Shown: positions 56,465 through 64,000 of the stretch, in pieces | Numbering within the stretch: position 1 is the first letter of the stretch | Layout of the letters: every line of letters starts with the position of its first letter | Source: Arthrobacter sp. Hiyo4 | GTDB lineage: Bacteria > Actinomycetota > Actinomycetes > Actinomycetales > Micrococcaceae | Direction of reading: 5' to 3' | Length of the DNA stretch: 64,000 nt | NCBI GenBank assembly: GCA_002370555.1 | Contig: AP014718.1 | Location: forward strand, 3,038,001 to 3,102,000 | Notes under the pieces: model-generated | What the model saw: only the letters and a program-made list of their open reading frames with translations | What the model was told of the DNA's origin: nothing | Databases searched by the model: none | Translations under genes and position numbers: made by a program

Positions 56465-56902
56465 ATGGCCATCAAACTTGAGAACGTCGGTATCGCCGTT
56501 CGCGACCTCGAAGAAACAATCGCCTTTTTCACCGACCTCGGGCTCACGGTCGTCGGCCGTGACACCGTCAGCGGCGAGTGGGCCGACACTGCCGTCGGCC
56601 TTGATGGCAACCACGCAAAAATTGCGATGCTCCAAACCCCGGATGGTCAGGGCCAACTGGAACTCTTCGAATACATCCACCCCGAAGCGATCGAGACGAA
56701 CCCAACTCGTCCCAACGAAATCGGCATGCACCGCGTGGCGTTCTCGGTCGACGACATCGACAAAGCCCTTGAGATAGCTGCGAAGCACGGCTATACACCG
56801 CTACGCGGCGTGGCGACCTACGGTGACGTCTACAAACTCACGTACGTCCGCGGTCCCAGCGGAATCCTCGTAATGCTCGCGGAGAAACTGAAGAAAGACT
56901 GA
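56465..56902 (+). CDS. VOC-superfamily (glyoxalase-like) protein
   Basis: A 145-aa protein with two beta-alpha-beta-beta-beta modules: MAIKLENVGIAVRDLEETIA, FFTDLGLTVVGRDTVSGEWA and IGMHRVAFSVDDIDKALEIA with LTYVRGPSGILVMLAE. His in MHRVAF and Glu in LELFEYIHPE/VMLAE are candidate metal ligands. It could be a lactoylglutathione lyase-like, epimerase-like or resistance protein. The frame is intact, unlike its neighbours. Confidence 0.88.
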   Translation: MAIKLENVGIAVRDLEETIAFFTDLGLTVVGRDTVSGEWADTAVGLDGNHAKIAMLQTPDGQGQLELFEYIHPEAIETNPTRPNEIGMHRVAFSVDDIDKALEIAAKHGYTPLRGVATYGDVYKLTYVRGPSGILVMLAEKLKKD

Positions 56903-57072
56903 CACGCGGATCGGCCCACCCCTGCGGCGCGACCAGCGGTGATCATTTCTCCTCTCGCGGCCGCCGTCCCCACCGCATCCTTTGCAGTGGAACGGATGTT
57001 CGAAGGGCCGAGCCGTAGCATTGGGCATATGAAGGTTAGCAAGGTCCACGGATGCTCAGAGCGGAAACTGCA

Positions 57073-57502
57073 ATGACCGGCGACAGGGATCGCGATGCTT
57101 CAAGGCGCCCCGGCAGGCCCGGCCACGTGACGCTCTTGGACGGCCGCTGCCGTACGGAAGCGCTGGCGTGGAGCCGGTCTCGGAGGAGCCGCTGCCGCCG
57201 GCGGAGACGTTGGTCTCGGCCCGGAGCTTGGTGGAAGCGGGCCGGCCCTTCGCCGCGCATGAGGTACTTGAGGCCCGATGGAAAGCTGGGCCGGCCCAAG
57301 AACGCAACCTTTGGCAAGGTCTCGCCCAGATCTGTGTCGGGCTCACCCACGCCGCCCGGGGAACAGCGTTGGCGCGCTCCGGCTCTTCGAGCGCGGTGCG
57401 GCCCGACTCGAGGAGTACGGTTCAGGCGAAGGGCCGACCTACGGGCTCGATTTGTCCGCCGTTGTGAGTTGCGCGCGTGATCGGATGGACACCGCCCGCT
57501 GA
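57073..57502 (+). CDS. DUF309-domain protein (frame-disrupted)
   Basis: After the start MTGDRDRDASRRP and a shift near 57110, the protein reads RQARPRDALGRPLPYGSAGV and the DUF309 core SLVEAGRPFAAHEVLEARWK, RNLWQGLAQICVGLTHAARG and, after a shift near 57360, VGALRLFERGAARLEEYGSG. The HEVLE...W and GL-Q...HxxRGN pattern is typical of this all-helical family of unknown function. Confidence 0.75.
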
Positions 57503-57872
57503 GCTCGCGACCAGCATCGCGGCAGGCGCCGGAGGCACTATCTCCGGGAGACTGCTCAGAGTTTGCTTGACCATTATCTTGTCCCATAAGGGGAACCTTG
57601 AGCGGGCGCGTAATTTTGGCTGTCCGACCGATTGAACCCATGAGTCGGATACTCGGAGGTCTGGGCGATTGCAACGAGTCTGCAGCCGATGTCGAGAGCC
57701 GTGGAGATCCCGAGCCCCAATGGGCTTTGACTCACGGCCACCAGGCAGGCCCGTCGCGAACAATGGAACAGGATCCGGCGCTAACGTTTCGTGGCTGGAC
57801 ACGGTCGGGCCGGCGCGACAGGGGCGGACGTGCGGCGGGTAGGTCAGTTCGTTGTGCCCGGGCGTTCGTCTC
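57503..57872. other. Stretch without a recognisable gene
   Basis: Open frames cross this 370-base region on both strands but have unnatural composition (Arg/Pro/Ser-rich) and resemble no known protein. It lies between convergent genes. No clear hairpin was seen. It may hold decayed coding sequence. Confidence 0.5.
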
Positions 57873-58280
57873 TCACATGGGCCAGGAGCATGTTCTGAGG
57901 CCCAGTTCAATATCGGGGGTTGCGAGAACACGGTCGAGCGTGCGTGTTTCAAGGTAGCCAGCCAGTTCCTGAACGGACGTGTTGAGTTGCCGCAACTGGA
58001 TGAGGTTGCCATCGAGGGTCTCAAGCCCTGTGCGCTGCCGGGCGGTGAGATTGCCCTGTGCCCGCCAGCGCGCCGCGGTGTCCTCGAACAGGTCAATGTC
58101 CCCGGGCTGTTCGGTGTAGACCCGGCGAATTCGGTCCACATCACTATCGGTGAGTACATGTGGCTTCTCGCGGGATTCTTCCAGTGATGCCGCGGCCTCG
58201 CGAACTTCGATGAGCCAGGAGCTGGTGTACTCGGTGAAGAATCCCAGTTGTGAGATTGGGTGCTGTATCGGCTCACGCAT
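57873..58280 (-). CDS. Hypothetical helical protein, 135 aa
   Basis: ATG at 58280 with AGGAAGA upstream gives MREPIQHPISQLGFFTEYTS. The protein is helical and charged with Leu-zipper-like heptads (LDGNLIQLRQLNTSVQELAG). There are no membrane segments or Cys-pairs. It ends RTCSWPM, which may be a shifted tail. No family was recognised. Confidence 0.6.
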   Translation of the reverse strand: MREPIQHPISQLGFFTEYTSSWLIEVREAAASLEESREKPHVLTDSDVDRIRRVYTEQPGDIDLFEDTAARWRAQGNLTARQRTGLETLDGNLIQLRQLNTSVQELAGYLETRTLDRVLATPDIELGLRTCSWPM

Positions 58281-58634
58281 TGATTCTTCCTGAGGTCCAC
58301 AGCCGAGATGCCTCGGAGCGGGCCACGGGGTGTTGGGTGGTCGTGGTTGCCGTGCCGGCGGATGCTCAATCAGTCGGCACGGCAACCACTACGCTCAAGA
58401 GTAACGAAGCCCTAGCGCACGAGCCCGCTAACGCCGGATCCTGTTCCTTGTGTTCGTGACGGGCCGGTTCCTTGCTGGGAGGACCTCTGGTCTTCACGTG
58501 GGGGAGCCCGTCGGGGAGTTGGCTTCCGGTCTCAAAACTGATGCAGCCAGCTCCCGTCTTCTTGACTCCGCGGCGGTGCCCTTGGGCAGGATTCGCCCTC
58601 GGTGTCAGGCATCATCCGCAGCGGGCGACGAGGA
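58281..58634. other. Stretch without a recognisable gene
   Basis: This 354-base region separates the hypothetical gene from the DsrE gene, both leftward. It would hold the promoter of the hypothetical gene and the end of the DsrE transcript. No convincing reading frame, terminator or repeat was found. Confidence 0.5.
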
Positions 58635-59000
58635 TCAGGCGAACGCGACCGTCTTGGCTCCGGCCAGGACCTCCTCGACGACCTTGGCGGCTCCCACGAT
58701 GGTGGAGCCCTTCTCGAGTTGCTCCTCGATGATGCCTCGGGGCTTGGCGCACGCGCCGCACAGCCAGACCTGGCCGCCATTCTCGATGAACTCGGTGTAC
58801 AAGTTGCCGAGCTCCGGCAGCCCCGGCTGGGCTACTCCGTCGGTTCCCCCCTTGGTCCCCAGCCACACGGCTTCGATCGTGCATAGCACGATCGCATCCT
58901 GGCCCGCTGCCGCGGCGACGTTCGCGGCGACAAACGGGAGCGTGGCGCGCTCGGGTTCTTCCTTTCCATAGGTGCAGTTGAAGATCAGCTTCTGGCTCAT
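58635..59000 (-). CDS. DsrE-family protein
   Basis: A 121-aa protein starting MSQKLIFNCTYGKEEPERAT, with the DsrE/F fold pattern AANVAAAAGQDAIVLCTIEA and the Cys-bearing loop GQVWLCGACAKPRGI. DsrE-like proteins act in sulphur relay or as putative peroxiredoxin-like proteins. The ATG at 59000 begins one base after the stop of the TusA fusion gene, so both are made from one transcript. A DsrE partner next to a TusA-like domain is a known sulphur-trafficking combination. Confidence 0.85.
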   Translation of the reverse strand: MSQKLIFNCTYGKEEPERATLPFVAANVAAAAGQDAIVLCTIEAVWLGTKGGTDGVAQPGLPELGNLYTEFIENGGQVWLCGACAKPRGIIEEQLEKGSTIVGAAKVVEEVLAGAKTVAFA

Positions 59001-59001
59001 C

Positions 59002-59660
59002 TCATCGTCCCCTTTCCACACTCACCAGCAGACGTCCGTCTCCCGGTGCTTTGATCGAATGAACAACATGGCCCATCAGACGGGCCATGGAAGGCAGATC
59101 CTCTTTGGCAGCCGGATCGCGGGTGCTCACCAGGAGCACGTCGCCGATCGGGATGTGCTGGATCTGTTCGCGGAAGTCTCGGGCGAGACCGTCGGCGCAC
59201 CCGAGGTCTCCCGCGTCGTAGGGGTGCACGTGACCCGGCTCATCGACTGTGCTCGGGCGGAAGCCCGAGCACAGCAGATCAATCGCTTCCACGCGACCGT
59301 CGGTGCCGACGTCAAGCATCAGGTGCTGCTCGAGCAGCTGCCATCCCCTCGCGTTGTGGAGCCGGAAGCGGTACGTCACCACCGCACGGCCTTCGATCTC
59401 CTGAACGCTGGAGGCCTCCACCTGGAACTGGTCGGCCCCGCAAACCAGCTAGCGAACCGGCGGATGGTGGCGTTCGCACCCTGATCTGTCATGAGCCTGC
59501 CCGGGACCAGCATCCTGAACTGGATGCCTTGGGCCAGTAGCGATTGGGCTCCCGTGAACTCGCGGGCGGCCAGGGCGTTCAGAAAAGCGGCCGCGACGTC
59601 GCGCGGTCCAGCCGCAGCGGGGACGCCCGGCAGGCTGTTGTGCGTATCTTTGGAGAGCAT
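59002..59660 (-). CDS. NTF2/SnoaL-like domain fused to a TusA-like domain (one frameshift)
   Basis: Starts MLSKDTHNSLPGVPAAAGPR. The N-terminal ~130 residues look like an NTF2/SnoaL fold (DVAAAFLNALAAREFTGAQS, VQEIEGRAVVTYRFRLHNAR, LLEQHLMLDVGTDGRVEAID). The C-terminal ~70 residues are TusA-like: YDAGDLGCADGLARDFREQI, then DVLLVSTRDPAAKEDLPSMA. The single Cys of the sulphur-carrier motif is kept, but the usual CPxP is CADG. The frame shifts near 59435. It is the first gene of the unit with DsrE and divergent from the SARP regulator. Confidence 0.72.
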
Positions 59661-59723
59661 GGCCCCTCCTCAACTCGGTTCGTTCTGATTCCGCTTCTTT
59701 CCACTCACGCTATGGAGGACACC

Positions 59724-59741
59724 GTTCCGCGAACGTTCCGC
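59724..59741 (+). promoter_or_regulatory. SARP-type direct heptamer repeats
   Basis: GTTCCGC occurs at 59724-59730 and again at 59735-59741, exactly 11 bases apart, the spacing bound by SARP regulators. GCGAACG also occurs twice (59730-59736 and 59743-59749). The site lies between the divergent TusA/DsrE and SARP genes. Confidence 0.5.
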
Positions 59742-59773
59742 TGCGAACGCTATCCGGAGCCATGGCCGTCGGT

Positions 59774-59779
59774 TACCAT
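59774..59779 (+). promoter_or_regulatory. -10 element for a leaderless SARP transcript
   Basis: TACCAT is 7 bases before the GTG at 59787 and 33 bases after the direct repeats. Confidence 0.45.
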
Positions 59780-59786
59780 CGCTGTA

Positions 59787-61516
59787 GTGAAGGAAGTTGA
59801 ATTCCAACTCCTCGGGCGGTTTGCCGTCGCAGTCGATGGCAATCTGATGCCCGGTGACGCTTGGCGAAGTCGTCGGGCAGCAGACGTTCTCAAGCTGCTC
59901 GCGCTCTCCCCTGACTTTCGCCTGCACAGGTGGCAGGTCATGGAGGCGCTCTGGCCCGAGAGCGATCCTCAGGCCTCCGGCACAAACCTCCGCAAAGCCC
60001 TGTATTTCGCCCGGCGCGCCACAGCAGATGAGCAGACCGTCGTGAGCCACCAGGGGGTGCTCGTGCTCTGGCCCGCCGCCCAGGTCCACACCGACGTCGA
60101 ACGCTTCGAGGGTGCAGCGCGCCAAGCCCTGGCTGCGAGCGATCCTTCGGCCTGCCGAGCCGCCGCGAATCTTCACCGCGGCGAACTCCTTCCCGACGAC
60201 CGCTACGAGTCCTGGCTGGCCGAGCCACGCCAGCGTCTGCGCCAGCTGTATCTGGATCTTCTGCGCGTAGGGGAGCTGTGGCAGCGGCTCTCCGACGAAG
60301 ACCCCACCGATGAGCAGGCAGCCCGCGCACTCATGCGGGCCCATCTGGACGCCGGCGAACGCAGAGAGGCGATCCGGCGGTTCGAGCGGCTGCGCGAGGC
60401 ACTCCATGACCACCTAGGCGTCGGGCCGGACCGGCCACTATCGCCCTCTACGAAGACGTCCTGACCGTCGAAGGTGCGCTCCAGCCCACCCAGGCCGAAC
60501 GTGCCCACGCCCTGCTCGCCTGGGCCTTGGTGCATCTGAACCGCAACGACCTCAAGGAGGCGGAGCGTGCAGCGGAGGAGGCACGCTCCATCGCCCTCGA
60601 CTCCAGATTGGGCCGAGAGCTCGGAGAAGCCGCTGTCATCCTCGCCAAGGTCGCCATGGCGCAAGGCCGCTGGCGCACGCGGTTCGCCGAAGAGCTCGCT
60701 GAGTCCATGCGTATGCGGGCCAACATGGAGCCCATCGTCTACGACGCCCACCTCTGCCTCGCCGAGTACCACCTCGCAGGGCCTGAGGGTTACGCCATCG
60801 CTGCCGACTTCGCACGCCAGATGATGGGGATCGCCGAGGAGGCCGGCTCCGGGACCGGCGCCGCCCTCGGCCAACTCATGCTTGGCGAGGCCGAGCTACT
60901 TGCCGGGCACCTCATCGAGGCCCAGAAAAACCTCGCACAGGCGGCGGAGGCAAATGACCGCGAAGGCTGTCTTTCCGGATCCGCCCTTTCGCGGCAGAGG
61001 CTCGCAGAAGTCGCACTCATCGGCGGCCGGAAGTTCGACGCGAACAGGCTGCTCAGTCGGGCGCGCTCATTCGCCATCCGCTCCGAACTTGCCACACACC
61101 TGCTGGTGCGTGTCTTCGGCACCATGATCCAGGCGGCTGCCGATTCGAAGAAGGCCCTCGCCGTCGTACGGGTCGCCGAGCGGGAGCTGAGCGGGATGCG
61201 TTCCTGCGAGCCCTGCTCGATGGGCTACCTGACCAGTGCTGCGGCGGCGTGCGCCCGAGCGGGCGAACTTGATCGAGCACGCTCCTTCGTCAGCAGAGCC
61301 GAAGGAATCGCAGGCATGTGGCAAGGAGGCCTGTGGAGCGGCGCCGTGTGGGAAGCCCGTGGCGTCCTCCGTCAGGCCGAGGGCGCGGACGAACAGTCGC
61401 GGGCAATGTTCCGCGAAGCAGCCCAGGAGTACGCGCGCGCCGGCAGCCAGTCCGATGCCGACCGCTGCCTTGGAGCCGCGGCGAGCCCGCGGAGCAGGAG
61501 CACCCCTTCCGGGTAG
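59787..61516 (+). CDS. SARP/BTAD-type transcriptional regulator with TPR-like C-terminus (one frameshift)
   Basis: GTG at 59787 gives VKEVEFQLLGRFAVAVDGNL. An OmpR-like winged helix (WRSRRAADVLKLLALSPDFR, RWQVMEALWPESDPQASGTN, LRKALYFARRA) is followed by the BTAD domain (PSACRAAANLHRGELLPDDR, YESWLAEPRQRLRQLYLDLL, AIRRFERLREALHDHLG). After a shift near 60430 a helical TPR-like region of about 340 residues follows. SARPs activate linked genes by binding direct repeats, which are present just upstream. An ATG at 59712 would add 25 residues and overlap the repeats, so it is less likely. Confidence 0.85.
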
Positions 61517-61708
61517 GTGCTCGCGCTCTCACGGCCGGACTCGCGTACTTCATGGCGATGGGTCGGAGGAAAAGAAGATCTCCTCCGACGCCCCTCGTAC
61601 CGATGCCCTCCTGGTGCGACCGTAGGGGATGTAGTTTCAGCTCCGTCGAAGCGTGGGACGAGTCAAAGGTCGACCGTTTCTGACCTGCCTCCGGCACGCC
61701 TCCGAAAA

Positions 61709-61915
61709 ATGTCTGTAAATCGCAGCGATAAGTGGCGGCATTTTCGCGGCGCTACATGTCACCCTGGTGCCCGTAAGCCGATCCCTTACTGGCACCTGGA
61801 ACTGCGCAGGGATCCTGTGGCGCCGTTTGCGGATATCCGGCCCATCAATGCCAGACTTGATGTGATGGCGCTAACGACGGCGCCCACCAGCTTTGGGGGC
61901 AAGAGGCATGGTTAA
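61709..61915 (+). CDS. Possible 68-aa protein upstream of the AAA ATPase
   Basis: ATG at 61709 encodes MSVNRSDKWRHFRGATCHPG and continues to a TAA at 61913-61915, overlapping the ATPase start by 8 bases. Basic N-terminus, aromatic residues and the overlap suggest coupling, but there is no known family and the frame has no clear ribosome site. It could also be non-coding. It lies where GC content falls. Confidence 0.35.
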   Translation: MSVNRSDKWRHFRGATCHPGARKPIPYWHLELRRDPVAPFADIRPINARLDVMALTTAPTSFGGKRHG

Positions 61916-64000
61916 AGTAGCGGCCGAAGAACTGTCGATTGAGATACGAGACTGCAACAGCATCTCCATGGCGAACATCACGCTCCGCCGAGCGGCGCTG
62001 AACATAAAATACGGACCCAACGGCGTCGGGAAGAGCACCATTGCCAATGCGCTCAAGCTGCGAGCTGATGGGGCTGATGCACTCGCAACGCTTCTGCCTT
62101 TCAAACACCGTGGGGTTGAGGGAGCACCGTCGCCGACAGTGGTCGGCGCGGACTCCATCGAGAAGATCTTGGTATTCAATGACGAATACGTCTCACAGTT
62201 CGTGTTTCGTCCTGACGAGGTACTCAAGGACAGCTTCGAGGTGTTCATCAACACGGAGGAGTACAAGCAAGGTCTGACCCAGATCGAAGCATTGTTCCAG
62301 GCGCTCAAGGACACCTTTACGCAACAGGAAGAGTTCGATGCCGCATTAACCGCCTTCACGGCGCTTCGCGATGCATTCGGGGTCACCAAAGGCGGTGCTC
62401 TCGCCAAAACGAGTAAGGGTTACAAAGCGATTGGGATGGGCAGCAAGCTGGCAAACATGCCGGAGCCCCTAAAGGGATACAAACAGTTTCTGGACAGCGA
62501 CAATCCTGCAGAGTGGATCACCTGGCAGTCGAAGGGCAAGCCCTTCCTGGACCTCTCAGAGAACTGTCCGTTCTGCTCAAGCACGGGCGTGAACAAGGAG
62601 ACTGCAAGACAGGTCTCGGAGGTGTACGAGTCGGCCGCGGTGAAGAACCTCAGCGCGCTCAGACTGGTGATCGACAAACTCGGCGACTACTTCGAAAAGA
62701 GTAAGCTTGAACGTCTCCGCGGCCTTCTCACATCCGTCGGCGAACTCTCACCAGAACAGGGTACTTTCCTGGCCAACCTGAGAACACAAGTGGAGACGTT
62801 CCTGGGAAAGTTGACAGCACTACGCGCGCTTTCTTTTCATACCCTCCGTGATACGGACACAAACATCGTCGGCGAGGTCTTGCTGGACCTGAGGGTAGAC
62901 CTCCCTCTTCTCGATGCACTCGCCTCTGAGAAAACCGCGTCCGTTGTGGGGCTAATCAACGGCAAACTAGACGAAGTTGCGAAACGGGTTGATGAGCTGC
63001 GCGCTGAGATTGGGAAGCAGAAAGGCCGCGTTGCTGCCCTGATAAAGGACAATCAGAACGCTGTCAACGATTTCCTACGCTCGGCTGGGTACCGGTACTC
63101 GGTTAAGATCGAGCAGACGGATACCTCCTACCGGATGATCGTGGAGCACGAGGACTTCGCAGGGCACCTTGAAGCTGCAAACCGCCACTTGAGCTACGGA
63201 GAGAAGAACGCTTTCGCGCTCGTGCTCTTCATGCACCACGTCCGCAAGGTTCAGCCCGATCTTGTGGTACTCGACGACCCGGTGTCGAGCTTCGACAAGA
63301 CGAAGAAGTTCGCCATCCTCCATCAACTGTTCCACGGCTCGAGCAGCATTCGCGAGTTTACGACGTTGCTGCTCACACACGACATCGAGCCCGCGATCGA
63401 CATCGTTCTTAACCCGACCTCAGGGCAGTTCGACATGATGCAGCCGATCGCGCACTTCCTTAGAGGTAGCGCTGGCAACTTGCAGGAGAAGCAGATCGAA
63501 CGTCGGCACATCTCGACTTTCTCGCAAGTGTGCAAGAACAACATCGATGCCTCATCCGATGACGTCATCAAGAGCATTTACCTTCGACGATTTTACGAGG
63601 TCCACGGTGACCTTGGAGTCGAGTACGACATCCTGTCAAGCCTGTTTCACGTGCGTGACACGGTGAGCTCAAAGAACCAGGATGGGGAGCTGACCCCATT
63701 GCTGGAAGATGTTGTTGCTGCTGGCCTAGAAAAGATCCGCGCCTCGATTCCAGGGTTCGATTACGACAGGCTGGTCCAAGACCTGAAGAACCCTGCCGTG
63801 GTGAAGGCGAAGTTCGATGCCACTGAGGTCGGATACGAGAAAGTGCAGATCTTCCGCACTCTGCTTGCGGACGCGAGCAAGGCCAAGCTCAATGACGAAG
63901 CATTCCAAAAATTCGTCAACGAGTCGTATCACATCGAGAATGAGTACGTGATGCAGCTGAACCCCAGGGAGTTCGACGCGGTTCCCGAGCATGTTGTATT
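61908..64000 (+). CDS. RloC-like AAA/ABC-type ATPase (3' end outside window)
   Basis: ATG at 61908 opens at least 697 residues without a stop. Walker A IKYGPNGVGKSTIANAL is near residue 36. ENCPFCSSTG (about 217-226) has a CxxC like a zinc hook, between helical segments. The ABC signature-like HLSYGEKNAFALVLFMHHVR is near 427, Walker B LVVLDDPVSSFDKTKK near 452 and switch His LLLTHDIEPA near 487. The C-terminal part includes NESYHIENEYVMQLNPREFD, close to the usual end of such proteins. The layout matches COG4694 (RloC/PrrC-like tRNase) ATPases, though a nuclease active site was not identified. The lower GC and lack of frame breaks set it apart from the rest. A phage-defence role is inferred. 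Confidence 0.75.
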   Translation, partial: MVKVAAEELSIEIRDCNSISMANITLRRAALNIKYGPNGVGKSTIANALKLRADGADALATLLPFKHRGVEGAPSPTVVGADSIEKILVFNDEYVSQFVFRPDEVLKDSFEVFINTEEYKQGLTQIEALFQALKDTFTQQEEFDAALTAFTALRDAFGVTKGGALAKTSKGYKAIGMGSKLANMPEPLKGYKQFLDSDNPAEWITWQSKGKPFLDLSENCPFCSSTGVNKETARQVSEVYESAAVKNLSALRLVIDKLGDYFEKSKLERLRGLLTSVGELSPEQGTFLANLRTQVETFLGKLTALRALSFHTLRDTDTNIVGEVLLDLRVDLPLLDALASEKTASVVGLINGKLDEVAKRVDELRAEIGKQKGRVAALIKDNQNAVNDFLRSAGYRYSVKIEQTDTSYRMIVEHEDFAGHLEAANRHLSYGEKNAFALVLFMHHVRKVQPDLVVLDDPVSSFDKTKKFAILHQLFHGSSSIREFTTLLLTHDIEPAIDIVLNPTSGQFDMMQPIAHFLRGSAGNLQEKQIERRHISTFSQVCKNNIDASSDDVIKSIYLRRFYEVHGDLGVEYDILSSLFHVRDTVSSKNQDGELTPLLEDVVAAGLEKIRASIPGFDYDRLVQDLKNPAVVKAKFDATEVGYEKVQIFRTLLADASKAKLNDEAFQKFVNESYHIENEYVMQLNPREFDAVPEHVV

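Noticed and set aside
57422..58369. 315-codon minus-strand frame
   Set aside because: It covers parts of DUF309 antisense and the 135-aa gene in another frame, and is rich in Pro/Ser/Arg without any motif.
61517..61708. Upstream extension of the 68-aa frame
   Set aside because: The frame stays open but its composition is Arg/Ser/Pro-rich without a start signal, so only the part from 61709 was considered.
1..64000. tRNA, rRNA, riboswitch, replication or conjugation features
   Set aside because: None could be supported; in particular no tRNA cloverleaf, origin repeats, integrase or prophage genes were seen.

Overview
The window is GC-rich, gene-dense DNA from an actinobacterium of the Micrococcaceae, most likely Arthrobacter or Pseudarthrobacter. 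The evidence is phenylacetate catabolism genes of actinobacterial type, a menB-menE-menA-DUF4229 block, a ResB/CcsB/CcdA cytochrome c maturation operon, the order rex - glutaredoxin-like - HAD-IB - COX24-domain mini-protein - BldC-like HTH, a class E (LAxTG) sorting signal, and many genes that seem to have leaderless promoters. No tRNA, rRNA or CRISPR array was recognised.

Layout. 1-2473: paaZ (leftward, frame-disrupted, running off the left edge) diverges from a PaaI thioesterase gene around a PaaR-like operator. 2487-6475: a leftward phosphatase / 36-aa membrane peptide / LAxTG-anchored serine protease operon and an SGNH hydrolase. 6603-9549: hydroxyacyl-CoA dehydrogenase, enoyl-CoA hydratase and thiolase (lower phenylacetate pathway), preceded by a second copy of the operator. 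9564-11084: small genes and a truncated hydrolase. 11135-12889: an IS1182-type element inserted exactly at the stop codon of an amino-acid permease. 14535-17742: nitrite reductase operon. 17699-19590: ABC-F protein. 19872-22576: Mn/Zn-type metal ABC importer. 22719-28241: CPBP protease, menaquinone genes and small membrane proteins. 28267-37374: an Hsp70-like / LuxR / IniB-like / two-dynamin locus resembling mycobacterial iniBAC. 37530-42503: cytochrome c maturation. 42706-47765: YceI, two paralogous membrane proteins, rex and the conserved small genes. 47908-49191: DAHP synthase behind an aromatic-rich leader peptide with hairpins. 49314-53936: a scarred carbohydrate locus of gene fragments. 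53933-59660: a peptidase and small stress or unknown genes. 59787-61516: a SARP regulator divergent from a TusA/DsrE pair. 61908-64000: a RloC-like AAA ATPase of different base composition that runs off the right edge, probably the start of a defence island.

A general caution. Many conserved housekeeping genes are broken by single-base shifts. In each case that could be resolved by reading the DNA, one G, C or A is missing at or next to a short run. This looks like a systematic consensus error rather than mass pseudogene formation, so such genes are reported as CDS spanning the shift. A separate class, in which the middle or one end of a gene is missing, is reported as pseudogene.

The most interesting items are the Ini-like membrane-stress locus with its own membrane-anchored Hsp70 and regulator, the aromatic leader peptide upstream of the DAHP synthase, the family of intergenic palindromes with a shared inner TAACG motif, the recurring TANNNT-N6/7-start leaderless promoter signature, the SARP-like direct repeats in front of the TusA/DsrE genes, and the RloC-like ATPase at the right edge.
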